A stretch of DNA of 64,000 bases. It comes from JACKAQ01 sp020634975 [NCBI: Calditrichia bacterium] (lineage in GTDB: Bacteria; Calditrichota; Calditrichia; RBG-13-44-9). Positions within the stretch are counted from its first letter, which is position 1; every line of letters begins with the position of its first letter. The position numbers and the translations under genes were made by a program. The DNA lies in the NCBI GenBank assembly GCA_020634975.1, contig JACKAQ010000002.1, forward strand, positions 496,001 through 560,000, given 5' to 3'. Positions 52,700 to 61,717 of this stretch are shown here, piece after piece. The notes below the pieces were generated by a model. The model worked only from the letters and a program-made list of their open reading frames with translations, did not search any database and had not been told where the DNA came from.

Positions 52700-53881
52700 T
52701 TACTGTTCGCTGAACTTTTTGTGGAGCGCATCGAGCAACGGTGTTTGCCCGTTTTCCGAATAATCACCCATCAGCGGCCAAATGACCAAACCGCGGGCGT
52801 TTTGCCGGATAATGTATTCGGCTTTTAACGTAACGGATTCCGGATCATCGAGTGAAATGAGCATTGCGGGCGATTTGCTAACCAGATACGGCGCCTGAGC
52901 TTTGGCATCCCACCGGCGATCAAAAAGATCCATTTTTTCCGAAATTTCGGCGTATCGTACGCCATCATCCGCCGCGAACAGCGGATTTTTTGAACCCTGG
53001 TGCGCGCCATAAATTTCACTGCCATTGTTGAACACATGCCCGAAAAAAACGACACAGAGATTGATTTTTTCTGCCGGAACACCGTGGGTTTCGTGGTAGA
53101 GTTTAAATGCGCCGTCCAGACAGCGTGCCGAATCACCCTGCGCCGGTCCAAACAATGCGGAGTTGTGATTGCTGATGGTTCCCCACGGACCAAACAAATC
53201 GTAAGTCATAATATTCAGGTAATCCAGAATAGCGGTGATTTTCTGAACCTCGATATCCGGCAAGTGACCGGCAGCAGCCGGCAGGGAAGCGGAAAGGATG
53301 TATTGCTGTCCGGCTTTTTGCCCATATGCCAGCAGGCTGTCCCGCACTGTTTGCAGCAAAAATGTGAAATTATAGCGATCCTGCGGTGTGCCATTGTGGC
53401 GCACGTATCCGGGAAATTCCCAATCGATATCAATGCCGTCAAAGCCATATTTTTTAATGTGTTGGACGCACCAATGGGCAAAATTGGCACGTTTTTCGGG
53501 ATCGGCAGAAACCTGCGGAAAGTTGCCGGATGTTTCCCAGCCACCGACGGACAGCACAACTTTTGTGCCCTGCTGATGCGCTAAATCGATCATCGATTCG
53601 GACGGCTCGTCATTCTCAGGCATGTCCTCGGTTTCGCCCAACAGCAAGTAGCGATCGGCGATCGAATCCATCCCGACAATTTCCCCGCTTTCCAGCGGAT
53701 AAAAAAAGGAATAGTTGATGACCGTCAGTTTGTCGTACGGAATTGCCTGCAGGCTGTGCGCAGCAGAATTTTTTTGCCATTTCCACGACTGGTAGCATCC
53801 GATGATTTCTTTTTGCTGGGCAAAAAGGTGCCCGAATAACGCAATCCCCAAAATTGCCAGTAACCAGAATTTTAGCCGCAT
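52700..53881 (-). CDS. Secreted glycoside hydrolase family 18 protein
   Basis: 393 residues with a signal peptide (MRLKFWLLAILGIALFGHLFAQ). The GH18 barrel is complete: VINYSFFYPLE, KVVLSVGGWE (strand 3) and the catalytic FDGIDIDWEFPG with D-x-x-D-x-D-x-E intact (Glu about 155), then YLNIMTYDLFGPWG and ARGLVIWPLMGDY. It should hydrolyse beta-1,4-GlcNAc linkages by substrate-assisted catalysis (chitin, chitooligosaccharides or a related N-acetylated glycan). It follows the amidohydrolase gene after 5 bp. Confidence 0.94.
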   Translation of the reverse strand: MRLKFWLLAILGIALFGHLFAQQKEIIGCYQSWKWQKNSAAHSLQAIPYDKLTVINYSFFYPLESGEIVGMDSIADRYLLLGETEDMPENDEPSESMIDLAHQQGTKVVLSVGGWETSGNFPQVSADPEKRANFAHWCVQHIKKYGFDGIDIDWEFPGYVRHNGTPQDRYNFTFLLQTVRDSLLAYGQKAGQQYILSASLPAAAGHLPDIEVQKITAILDYLNIMTYDLFGPWGTISNHNSALFGPAQGDSARCLDGAFKLYHETHGVPAEKINLCVVFFGHVFNNGSEIYGAHQGSKNPLFAADDGVRYAEISEKMDLFDRRWDAKAQAPYLVSKSPAMLISLDDPESVTLKAEYIIRQNARGLVIWPLMGDYSENGQTPLLDALHKKFSEQ

Positions 53882-53886
53882 GTTGT

Positions 53887-54990
53887 TTAACTTTCCGATT
53901 TAATTTTTATCATGTTTAAAATTTTCAGCGCATTTTTGTTATAGATTTTTTCCAGCACATCGTCCGGCAAAAAGACGCCGTAAATCATCCAGCGACCCTG
54001 TAAATGGTGCCCGGCTGCGGAATCAATGTATTCGTCATCTGTTTCCAGAAACCGGTAATAAATGCGGTAAGCTTCGGCATTCGGTGGTGTATCCGTTCCG
54101 AACAAAACGCGATCCTGATATTTGATGAAAAATTTACGTGCGGTATACGGTTGCCTTCCCAACTCGCTGATCCGGGCATCAATATCCACATAAAAATTGG
54201 GGTAGGTATCCAGCCAGATGCCCACTTTGCCCAATTCTTCCGGCAGGTTTCCCATGTGCGCACCGATAAAAATGGTGCCGGGGTGCCGTTCGATGATGCG
54301 GTTTCGCTGTGCCAGAATGTCATCTTTTGACGGAAATTCATCGCCATAAAATGACCAGTCCGGGTGTGCGCCCAGTTCATCGTATCGCTCGTTGTAGCGA
54401 TCCACCGGTGTGAAAAAGGCTTTGGGATCGGAAACGTGAATCATCACCGGGATGCCCAATTCGCCGCATTTTGCCCAGATCGGATCGATTCGCGGATCAT
54501 CCACCCGAACCAGTTTTCCGGTTTTATCCTTCCATTTCAACCCAAGGTCTTTGGAAATTTTTAGCCCGCGAACGCCCATTTTTACGGCTGCTTCCAGTCT
54601 TTTGGCTTCGTTTTTGCCAAAATCGGGCTCGTCAATGCGGCTGAAATCAGGTCTGAAAAAGAGTAAAAAGCGCTCTTTGGATACTTTCTGGGATTCGCGC
54701 AGATGTTCTTTGTAAAAATCATTTTCGGAATTGGCGTCCAGGCTAACGCATTTCCAGACACCTGCCGCTTCCATTTCTGCCAGATATTTTTCTGTATTTG
54801 CCAATTCGCCGAGGTGGTTGTGAATATCAATTACCGGGAATTTCGGCTTCATGATTTTGGTTTCCTTCACCACCATTTGGCTGACCGGCTGCCAGTCCAG
54901 CAGTTTGAGATCGCCGGATTGTCCATGCAACGAAGCAATGCCAGACATACATACCCCCAAAATTAGTGTAACGATTGCCAAATTGCGCAT
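53887..54990 (-). CDS. Secreted amidohydrolase-family protein
   Basis: 367 residues from ATG 54990 (AGGAGG upstream), with a signal peptide. Metal-binding IDIHNHLGEL (about residue 55), MIHVSDPKAFF, FIGAHMGNLPEE and FGTDTPPN show an amidohydrolase_2-type TIM barrel with all usual metal ligands. Relatives are decarboxylases, lactonases or sugar-acid hydrolases, mostly cytosolic; the signal peptide is unusual. In this context a lactone or amide in a sugar-derived substrate is plausible but unproven. Confidence 0.85.
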   Translation of the reverse strand: MRNLAIVTLILGVCMSGIASLHGQSGDLKLLDWQPVSQMVVKETKIMKPKFPVIDIHNHLGELANTEKYLAEMEAAGVWKCVSLDANSENDFYKEHLRESQKVSKERFLLFFRPDFSRIDEPDFGKNEAKRLEAAVKMGVRGLKISKDLGLKWKDKTGKLVRVDDPRIDPIWAKCGELGIPVMIHVSDPKAFFTPVDRYNERYDELGAHPDWSFYGDEFPSKDDILAQRNRIIERHPGTIFIGAHMGNLPEELGKVGIWLDTYPNFYVDIDARISELGRQPYTARKFFIKYQDRVLFGTDTPPNAEAYRIYYRFLETDDEYIDSAAGHHLQGRWMIYGVFLPDDVLEKIYNKNALKILNMIKIKSES

Positions 54991-55036
54991 CTTCGCCTCC
55001 TGGCGAAATGGTTTCGCCCGTTTAGTTGAGTCATTC

Positions 55037-55789
55037 TCATTTTTCAAAAAACAGCGTGCCGAAAACAGATGGCTTGTGAAACCGTGCTCCGGTTGGTGAC
55101 CAGGCGTAACCCGTGGACGGTTCACCGGCATCTGCGTTTACTCTGTAAAAATTGATTTTCCACTGTGTTTTACCGGGCACAACGGGATGTTCCGCATCCG
55201 TAATTTCCGCCAGCGGAATAGCGATTTCGACAGTCCAGACGGTATCGCGGTCATCCCTTTTATTGAGTGAACCGTTCACCGAAACAGCTGTTTTTATGTT
55301 ACTTAGGTCATATGCTTTTGTGGCGGCAACATCAATGTTTTGCGGATCGACGATGTAGCTATCGAACAACACATTGGCCGGTGATACTTCGATTTCAACG
55401 TATGTATTTTCATCCTGATCGGTATCGAGAAAAACTTCCACAACTTCTTCTTCCCACAAATGTTCGTCCCTTTTTGTGAATGTGCTCCAGATATCGGGAT
55501 CATTACAGATAAAACCGACAAACAGCATTTTTTCATCAAAACAGGCTTTCACCCATGTTTGGATGTCTTTCTCGGTAACGGGATCGCCGGAACGATTATC
55601 GCGGAGTGTTACCGTTTGTGCGGATTGCCATGCGGTTTCGTCCAGCAACCCATCAACTGATATTGCTCCGGTTGCCATTGCTGCGGTAATCCGGAATTCC
55701 GGTTGATGCTGCTGTTGTGGACCGTTGCAGGCGAGGCAGGTCAGCAGCAATCCGGCAATAAGTGCGGTTGCAAATTCAGGGCATTTCAT
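55037..55789 (-). CDS. Lipoprotein with CBM9-like carbohydrate-binding domain
   Basis: 250 residues. The lipobox is LTCLACNG (Cys about 21). The single domain matches the CBM9/DOMON-like sugar-binding family: ISVDGLLDETAWQSA at the start, EEVVEVFLDTDQD, YVEIEVSPANVLFDSYI, and NFYRVNADAGEPSTGYAWSP near the end. It probably holds glycan at the cell surface. It precedes the amidohydrolase gene by 46 bp. Confidence 0.85.
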   Translation of the reverse strand: MKCPEFATALIAGLLLTCLACNGPQQQHQPEFRITAAMATGAISVDGLLDETAWQSAQTVTLRDNRSGDPVTEKDIQTWVKACFDEKMLFVGFICNDPDIWSTFTKRDEHLWEEEVVEVFLDTDQDENTYVEIEVSPANVLFDSYIVDPQNIDVAATKAYDLSNIKTAVSVNGSLNKRDDRDTVWTVEIAIPLAEITDAEHPVVPGKTQWKINFYRVNADAGEPSTGYAWSPTGARFHKPSVFGTLFFEK

Positions 55790-55987
55790 TGCGGCACCTG
55801 ATGGTTTAACGGTAGAAATTATCTATTGATGTTACGCAACGGGGAAACCGGTATTTTAACGAATTGTCTGAATCTGTCGGTTGCGCATTTTTTTTGATCG
55901 AGTGCATCGAAGGGTGAGGGTATTTGAAAACTTACCGTGTCTTCGAAGCGACTCGTGTTGCGAGTTTTCTTTGAATCAGTCGACAAA
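55790..55987. other. Largest gap inside the glycan region (198 bp)
   Basis: It lies between the GH31 stop and the CBM9-like lipoprotein. It includes a small hairpin, ACTCG (55951-55955)/CGAGT (55961-55965), and AT-rich stretches. It could hold a terminator for the upstream block and a promoter for the downstream block; neither is strong. Confidence 0.4.
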
Positions 55988-57595
55988 TTATTTCAATCTG
56001 CGATACCAGGGTAGCCGTTCGATAGGTGCGTTTACAACGGCGATTTTCGGACCTTTAACCACGCTACCGTCATCGCCCTGCCAGTTTCCCGCCGGGAAAT
56101 GGATGGTTTTTGTAACGGCACCCTGAGCCAGAACCGGTGCAACCAAAATGCTGTCACCCAGCATAAACTGGTCTTTTATGTTCGCGTAACCCTGATGTGG
56201 AAAAACATATTCCATGTGTCGCACAATTGGCTCGCCGGTGTGTGCAGATTCGTTCGCCAATTGCAAAATGGTTGCTGCGAACTGTTCGTGCAGATCTGCC
56301 ATTTTCCGGCAGATGGCTAAATTTTCCGGAGAAAGGATTCGCCAGGGCGCCACCGAAAATTGCATCATTGGCATCAACGCGTGGCATTGGCTGGAGCGCA
56401 CGACCAATTCCTGATCGATGGTAGTGGTGCTCAAAAATGAACCAAATTCGCCGCCGCCGATCATATCCGGACAGGAAAACGCATAGCCGACCAAACCCTG
56501 TGTCAGAATATCCGGTATTAATTTTTGCAAATCCTGCCAGTCATGGGCTTTATCCCTGAGCCGTTGTGCCAACGGCTGTCCGGCGAGTTTCCAGCAGGCG
56601 CGAAATTCATTCAACGGATAGCGAAGCCCGACGCGGGCATACATTTCCATGTGTCCGTTGGCGTGGGTTTGCTCAAACGAGCGATAATCACCGACGTAAA
56701 AATAGTCGTCGCCGCCGTCCAGCTTGAATCCGTCCACCGCATATTTTTCGATTAAAAATTGGAGCTGTTGATGGAACCACATTTCAGCTTCCGGATTGGT
56801 AAAATCGATGACGGCACTCACGCCGTTCCACCAGCGAATCATTGCCGGTTCACCAGCGTCGGTGTTTTCGCGAAGCAAATAGCCTTTTTCGGAAATCTCG
56901 CGATAAACCGGGGAATCCGGGCTGACAAACGGGCACACCCAGAGCATTACCTTAAATCCCATATCATGCAACCGGCGAATCATTTCGCGCGGATTGCTGA
57001 ATTTCTCCGCCTTAAATTCCCAGGTGCCGTAATCTTCCTGCCAGTTGTCGTCGATCATCAGCACGCCGGGCGGGAAACCGTTGTCGATTATTGCCTGTGC
57101 ATACGTGAGGATATCCGCTTCATTCTGGTCATACATCAACTCGATCCAGGTGTTGTATTGCGGCGCAGAAAATAACAATTCATCCGGTAATTTGCCTGCC
57201 GGTGGGAAATACTGTTTGCTCACGGAAAGAAATGCATCTTTAAGCGTATTCCCGGTTTTGCCGGAAAAAATCTGGCTGAATTGTGAACTCGCGGTTAATT
57301 GGTTCCCGCTGAATTCGAACCGGAACGGATCTTCGCACCAGACATAGCGACCCTGATTTGAAATCAGCAGCGGCTGGCTTTGGTTGCCTTTGTTGTTGCC
57401 TAACAAATCGTGCGCGTACGGATTTTTGCCAAAGGGCATTGCTGATCCATCGACGACAACGCCGCCCCACCAATACTCATCGGCCGACAGCTCTATTGAG
57501 ATCCTATAGTCGCCAGCTTCAGTAGCGGATTGGGCAATCAAACTTCCGCCAAAGATCGTAACGAACAGTATAATCCCGGATAGGTAGTTTTTCAT
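55988..57595 (-). CDS. Secreted glycoside hydrolase family 31 protein
   Basis: 535 residues from ATG 57595, with a signal peptide (ending LIAQ). Family features: WIELMYDQNEADILTYAQ, MIDDNWQEDYGTW, MLWVCPFVSP, the nucleophile Asp in DGFKLDGGDDYF (about residue 300) and the acid/base Asp in SCPDMIGGGE (about 385), then VAPVLAQGA. It is shorter than canonical alpha-glucosidases but matches the GH31 branch with an N-terminal sandwich and no long C-terminal extension. Specificity (alpha-glucose, galactose, xylose or GalNAc) cannot be read off. Confidence 0.9.
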   Translation of the reverse strand: MKNYLSGIILFVTIFGGSLIAQSATEAGDYRISIELSADEYWWGGVVVDGSAMPFGKNPYAHDLLGNNKGNQSQPLLISNQGRYVWCEDPFRFEFSGNQLTASSQFSQIFSGKTGNTLKDAFLSVSKQYFPPAGKLPDELLFSAPQYNTWIELMYDQNEADILTYAQAIIDNGFPPGVLMIDDNWQEDYGTWEFKAEKFSNPREMIRRLHDMGFKVMLWVCPFVSPDSPVYREISEKGYLLRENTDAGEPAMIRWWNGVSAVIDFTNPEAEMWFHQQLQFLIEKYAVDGFKLDGGDDYFYVGDYRSFEQTHANGHMEMYARVGLRYPLNEFRACWKLAGQPLAQRLRDKAHDWQDLQKLIPDILTQGLVGYAFSCPDMIGGGEFGSFLSTTTIDQELVVRSSQCHALMPMMQFSVAPWRILSPENLAICRKMADLHEQFAATILQLANESAHTGEPIVRHMEYVFPHQGYANIKDQFMLGDSILVAPVLAQGAVTKTIHFPAGNWQGDDGSVVKGPKIAVVNAPIERLPWYRRLK

Positions 57596-57612
57596 TTGAA
57601 TACCGGTGTTTG

Positions 57613-58221
57613 TTAAAACCAATTTGAGTGCGGATACCTGATTTTAAAATAAGTTTCCGGGTTTTCCATTGTGTAAGATTTATCCATCAATAGCAGCGAT
57701 GTATTGTTGAGATTTTCAAAACGACGGTGAATGGCACGAAACGCCTGGTCAATCGAAAAATAATTGATTTGCAGGTTGATGATTTTTTCATCGGTCGATT
57801 CCGGCCAAAGCCGCACTGTGTAATCGATAATCGTATCAATCGGATAATACAACTGGATGTTGCCTTCCCATCGGGAGGTCAGCAGCAAACGGGTTTCGTA
57901 ACCGAGATCCACTTCGATGCCTTTGATGACATATGCGCCGGGCGGCACATTGGGAATCATAAAATATCCGTTCTCATCGGTTTTTACTCGATAGCCTTCT
58001 TCGCGCCCGTCGATGCTGGATTTGCCAACCACGACCACCCGGATATTGGCGGTTTTCGATTCAAAAACATCCTCTACGCCGTTGTTTTCCAACAAAATTG
58101 CACCAACCAGCAGACTTTTTTCCGGCTGTGGTTCTTCCATTATAATTTGTGATCCGGTTGCACAGCCATGCATCTGGAACAGTACAAATAGACTGGCGAT
58201 AATCGAAAAAAATTTGCTCAT
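57613..58221 (-). CDS. Lipoprotein with carboxypeptidase-regulatory-like domain
   Basis: 202 residues from ATG 58221 (GGAG upstream). The lipobox is FQMHGCAT (Cys about 20). A Cna-B/carboxypeptidase-regulatory-like beta domain is suggested by VKTDENGYFMIPNVPPGAYVI (pattern DxxGxFxxxxxPxGxY). The C-terminal 70 residues are unassigned. It sits 17 bp upstream of the GH31 gene. Confidence 0.75.
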   Translation of the reverse strand: MSKFFSIIASLFVLFQMHGCATGSQIIMEEPQPEKSLLVGAILLENNGVEDVFESKTANIRVVVVGKSSIDGREEGYRVKTDENGYFMIPNVPPGAYVIKGIEVDLGYETRLLLTSRWEGNIQLYYPIDTIIDYTVRLWPESTDEKIINLQINYFSIDQAFRAIHRRFENLNNTSLLLMDKSYTMENPETYFKIRYPHSNWF

Positions 58222-58292
58222 CGTACTCCAAAAATTTTTTTGTGGCGAATTGCGCAAGCACGCCGGAAAATCGTTACAACACCCGATGCGTG

Positions 58293-59405
58293 TTATTTTA
58301 CCAACAGCATTTTACGTGTTTGTGTTTTTGTCCCGGCAATCAGTTGATAATAGTACACTCCCGATGGTAAATTCTGACCACTCCATTGGGTTTCATAACG
58401 TCCCGAAGGTAATCTTCCATCCACAAGTTTGGCGACGTTTTGACCACGGCTGTTGTAAATGATTAGCTGCACCTGCATGTTTTGCGGGATGTCAAACGCA
58501 ATCCGGGTTGCCGGGTTAAATGGATTCGGGTAATTTTGATGGAGCGCCATTTGAGCGGAAATATTTTCGCCGTTTCGTGTGATGCCGGTGGAAACGGGCA
58601 GGATATCTGCCAGCCGGCCGCTGATGCGCACATCATCCATTTTCCCTTTAAAATCCTTTATTGACGGATTGGCAGGATCATCCCGGAACCAACTGCCGAT
58701 TGCCAACGGCTCGCTGTTTGAAAAAAAGCTCTGGTTAAAATCCAGCGTATCCGCAGGCTCCGCAACCGGATTGTTCCACATGTAAACTTTTCCGGCTGTA
58801 AAATCATAAAACGCCGCAACAAACTGCCATTGTCCCGTAACAATTGTAAAATTTGAGGCAACCACCTGCGCCTGATTATTGGCATCGCGAATGAGAAATT
58901 CCAGATGGTTCGTTCCGTTTGAAATTCGCAGTGCGTAATTGGTAGTTTTGGGATTTTTTTTCTGCTCACCTTTGTTGATCAAATAGTGCACATCGTTGAG
59001 CACCACCGGATAAATCCATCCCGAAATACCGATGTTTTCATCGTCAAAATCCAGATCATTACTGTCGTCGATAAGAAGAAAATTATGTGTTTGCAACGTA
59101 TCCAGCCAAAGATAGGCGTTGCCTTCCTGCAGGGGCGGGCTGCTATCGAACATGGCCATGTTTTGCAACACGCCGGGATTGTTTGTTGCATCCCATTCGG
59201 CGATATCGTCGCCATTATTTTCAAATGTCCATCTGCCGCCTTTGCTCTGTGAAAAGGCAACGGCTGTCAACAGAATTGCGAAAAAGATCAACCGGCGAAG
59301 CGCAACGGTAGCGGAAAATTCCGGCAAATATCCGGACACCGGGAAAACTCCCGGCGTCCGAAACAGATCTTTTTTTGCAAAATAACTATCGTTGTTGTGA
59401 AGCAT
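58293..59405 (-). CDS. LamG-type lectin-like protein with T9SS C-terminal sorting domain
   Basis: 370 residues. AAGGA precedes ATG 59405, yet the hydrophobic signal core (LIFFAILLTAVAFSQ) begins only at about residue 39, an unusually long N-region; a TTG within RRLIFF is an alternative start. A concanavalin/LamG domain spans about 55-270 (GISGWIYPV, NYALRISNG, WQFVAAFYDFTAGKVYMW, GKMDDVRI). The tail has NYPNPFNPATRIAFDI ... LPSGVYYYQLIAG ... RKMLLVK, a type A sorting domain. It is probably a surface glycan-binding protein exported by T9SS. Confidence 0.87.
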   Translation of the reverse strand: MLHNNDSYFAKKDLFRTPGVFPVSGYLPEFSATVALRRLIFFAILLTAVAFSQSKGGRWTFENNGDDIAEWDATNNPGVLQNMAMFDSSPPLQEGNAYLWLDTLQTHNFLLIDDSNDLDFDDENIGISGWIYPVVLNDVHYLINKGEQKKNPKTTNYALRISNGTNHLEFLIRDANNQAQVVASNFTIVTGQWQFVAAFYDFTAGKVYMWNNPVAEPADTLDFNQSFFSNSEPLAIGSWFRDDPANPSIKDFKGKMDDVRISGRLADILPVSTGITRNGENISAQMALHQNYPNPFNPATRIAFDIPQNMQVQLIIYNSRGQNVAKLVDGRLPSGRYETQWSGQNLPSGVYYYQLIAGTKTQTRKMLLVK

Positions 59406-59420
59406 AAACGTCCTTAATGG

Positions 59421-60590
59421 TTAGTCCCGTCCATAATTCGGGGCTTCCTGCACGCCGATGTACGCTTTTAAAGCAGCGCCGCAATCGCCACCCCAACAGG
59501 GGAACGCCGCATAAATAGCCCGGTTGCGGAAAGTCATGTAGCGCATTGGGGAATCATTCGGATACAATTCGCCTTCGTATAATGTTTCGCCGGGCGTGCC
59601 GTCCGGATTGAGGGTGTAGAGGTTGCCTTCCCAGGCATGCGCCCAATACATGACGCCATTCTCATCGAAATCGAAGCTGCTGGGCGAAAGCCCGTCGGTT
59701 TCCAGATAGGGTTCTTCTGCGCCCAAACTGCCGCCGGTAATCGGGAAGCGGGTGATGGTTCCGTCCCAAATTCGGTTGATATACAGATATCCGTCGAACA
59801 CCCGGCAATTTTTCACCGGTGCGCCGTCCAGATCGATGTAAGTCATGTTGCCACCCGTATCCATTACGTTGATGCCTGCATCGCGGGAAACGATGTATGT
59901 GTTGCCAGCAGCATCCCAATCGATCGACACAGCGGCATCGGCAAATGCGTAATCCTCGATAGATGAGCCATCTGCCGAAACACGGATAACTTTGTTTTCA
60001 TCCACTGCGCAAACATACAGATAGCCGCCCGGACCAAAACGTAGTTGCCCGCCGACCGGCACATCTGCAAAAACGCTGCGGGTGCCGTCCGGCGCAATTT
60101 TTATAATCTGACCGTCGTTCCGTGCACCGATATAAACGTTATTGTTGTCATCAACCTCGATGCCGTTTGCCCAGTTGATATCTTCTGCGAGAAGTTCCAG
60201 CGTGGGCAAAAAGGTAAATGCGGAATTGTTGCTCCAGAATTCGGAACCCTTTACGGCCACCTGCACATCTACCGTTGCATCGTTAACGTTTGGCGTAATG
60301 ACGGTCAGCGAGGTTGCGGTTGCGGCTGTAACCGTGCCAACCTTGTTGCCAAACCGAACCATGTTGAACGATGGTTCGGTGTCAAATCCGCTGCCGTTGA
60401 TGACAATTTCATCTTTCAGAAAACCGACGGTGGGCGTTATTCCGGTTATCGTTGCCGCCGCTTTGCCGGTGGGATTTGGGTCGGGTTTGTTGGCGCCATA
60501 AACCGGCTGGTCGTTGTCTTCGCAGCCTGCAAATAGCAGGGCGAATGCCAACATCCCGGTAAAAAGGTGTATCTTCATCTTTGGTTTCAT
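59421..60590 (-). CDS. Lipoprotein with IPT/TIG domain and NHL/SMP-30-like beta-propeller
   Basis: 389 residues from ATG 60590 (GGAGG upstream). The lipobox is LLFAGCED (Cys about 20). An IPT/TIG Ig-like domain (about 45-130, ATITGITPTVGFLKDEIVINGSGF) precedes a six-bladed propeller (about 135-380) with repeated units such as WANGIEVDDNNNVYIGARN, LRFGPGGYLYVCAVDENKV and SIDWDAAGNTYIVSRD. In Bacteroidota, IPT/TIG lipoproteins are often surface glycan-binding partners of SusCD systems; here one lies next to a receptor-like gene group. Confidence 0.87.
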   Translation of the reverse strand: MKPKMKIHLFTGMLAFALLFAGCEDNDQPVYGANKPDPNPTGKAAATITGITPTVGFLKDEIVINGSGFDTEPSFNMVRFGNKVGTVTAATATSLTVITPNVNDATVDVQVAVKGSEFWSNNSAFTFLPTLELLAEDINWANGIEVDDNNNVYIGARNDGQIIKIAPDGTRSVFADVPVGGQLRFGPGGYLYVCAVDENKVIRVSADGSSIEDYAFADAAVSIDWDAAGNTYIVSRDAGINVMDTGGNMTYIDLDGAPVKNCRVFDGYLYINRIWDGTITRFPITGGSLGAEEPYLETDGLSPSSFDFDENGVMYWAHAWEGNLYTLNPDGTPGETLYEGELYPNDSPMRYMTFRNRAIYAAFPCWGGDCGAALKAYIGVQEAPNYGRD

Positions 60591-60668
60591 TAATTTTTCC
60601 TCCGGTTTTTTCTTTAGCGAATTGACTTTCCTGATCGCTAAATAAAAGTCCAATATGCTAAAGACCCA

Positions 60669-61670
60669 TTAAAACTGGAAATCGAACGAGAACATGTGTA
60701 CGCCATCAAAATTCTGGAACGCAACGTAACTATAATCCAGGCCTAAAGATAACGATCCGGCGCTATACGCAAAACCGCCACCGACTGTAAAATCTTCCTG
60801 ATCATAATTGGTTTTGTATCCGCCGCGCAGGAATACCAGATCTTTGAATCCATATTCCAGACCCAGATGCATGCGTTCGCCGTAATCACGTGGGTGAATT
60901 GCATCTACGGACATGGTGACGTTGTGCGGCGAATCCTGTCCGCCGATAAAATCCTTCAGCCCCATTGCCATACCAATTCGGAAAGTCAGCGGCAGCGAAA
61001 AATATTCCTCCCGATAAACCACCTCTTTTGAGAAGTTTTGGAAGGACATCGCGATCCGCAGATCTTTATAACCGGTGTGGTAAATGGTGCCGAAATCGAA
61101 TGCGAGCAAGTTCGATTCTGCAGTGAATTCGGTTGCTTCATCAAAATTGCCAATATTTGTTGTGCCCAGATTTTCATGCAAATAACGGACATTTCCGCCC
61201 AACGCGAATCGTTCCGAAATCCGCCGGGCATAGCTGACGCCGACCAGAAAATGGTCCGGCGAAAAAGTGCCGGTTTCTTCGTAACCCTGAGCGTCGTTTG
61301 TCCGGCGCGTGCCGTTCAGCGTTCCCCAATCAACCGTGGAGAGGTGAACGCCAAAAACACCGTAGCTGCTGGTGCTCCAACTGATTGCGGCACTGCTCAC
61401 ATTTATTTCCGCAATCCACTGGTTTTGGTTGAGAAACAGGTGCCCGCCTTCCGCAAAAGCCAAACCGGCAGGATTCCAGAAAACAGCGCTGGCATCGTTT
61501 GCCAAAGCTGTGTAGGCATTACCCAACGCGCTGGCTCGTGCGCCAACGGGAATGGATAACCACTTCATCCCGGACTGGGCAATTTTGCTGATACCATCCG
61601 CCGATGCGGGCGTTTGGAGCAAAACAGCCGCCATCAAAAGTGGGAAAAAGTATTTTAATGTTCTATTCAT
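60669..61670 (-). CDS. PorV/PorQ-family outer-membrane beta-barrel protein
   Basis: 333 residues from ATG 61670 (GGAGG upstream), with a signal peptide. The PorV/PorQ hallmark is SIPVGARASALGNAYTALAND followed by ASAVFWNPAGLA (about 38-72). The remainder alternates as beta strands and ends in an aromatic residue (FSFDFQF), as outer-membrane barrels do. PorV carries T9SS cargo from the translocon to the attachment complex. Here it lies immediately after a T9SS-tailed cargo gene, suggesting a dedicated shuttle. Confidence 0.9.
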   Translation of the reverse strand: MNRTLKYFFPLLMAAVLLQTPASADGISKIAQSGMKWLSIPVGARASALGNAYTALANDASAVFWNPAGLAFAEGGHLFLNQNQWIAEINVSSAAISWSTSSYGVFGVHLSTVDWGTLNGTRRTNDAQGYEETGTFSPDHFLVGVSYARRISERFALGGNVRYLHENLGTTNIGNFDEATEFTAESNLLAFDFGTIYHTGYKDLRIAMSFQNFSKEVVYREEYFSLPLTFRIGMAMGLKDFIGGQDSPHNVTMSVDAIHPRDYGERMHLGLEYGFKDLVFLRGGYKTNYDQEDFTVGGGFAYSAGSLSLGLDYSYVAFQNFDGVHMFSFDFQF

Positions 61671-61717
61671 TTTATCCTCCATAAGGATTTTTCATTCAAA
61701 CGATACGGAATGTCCGA

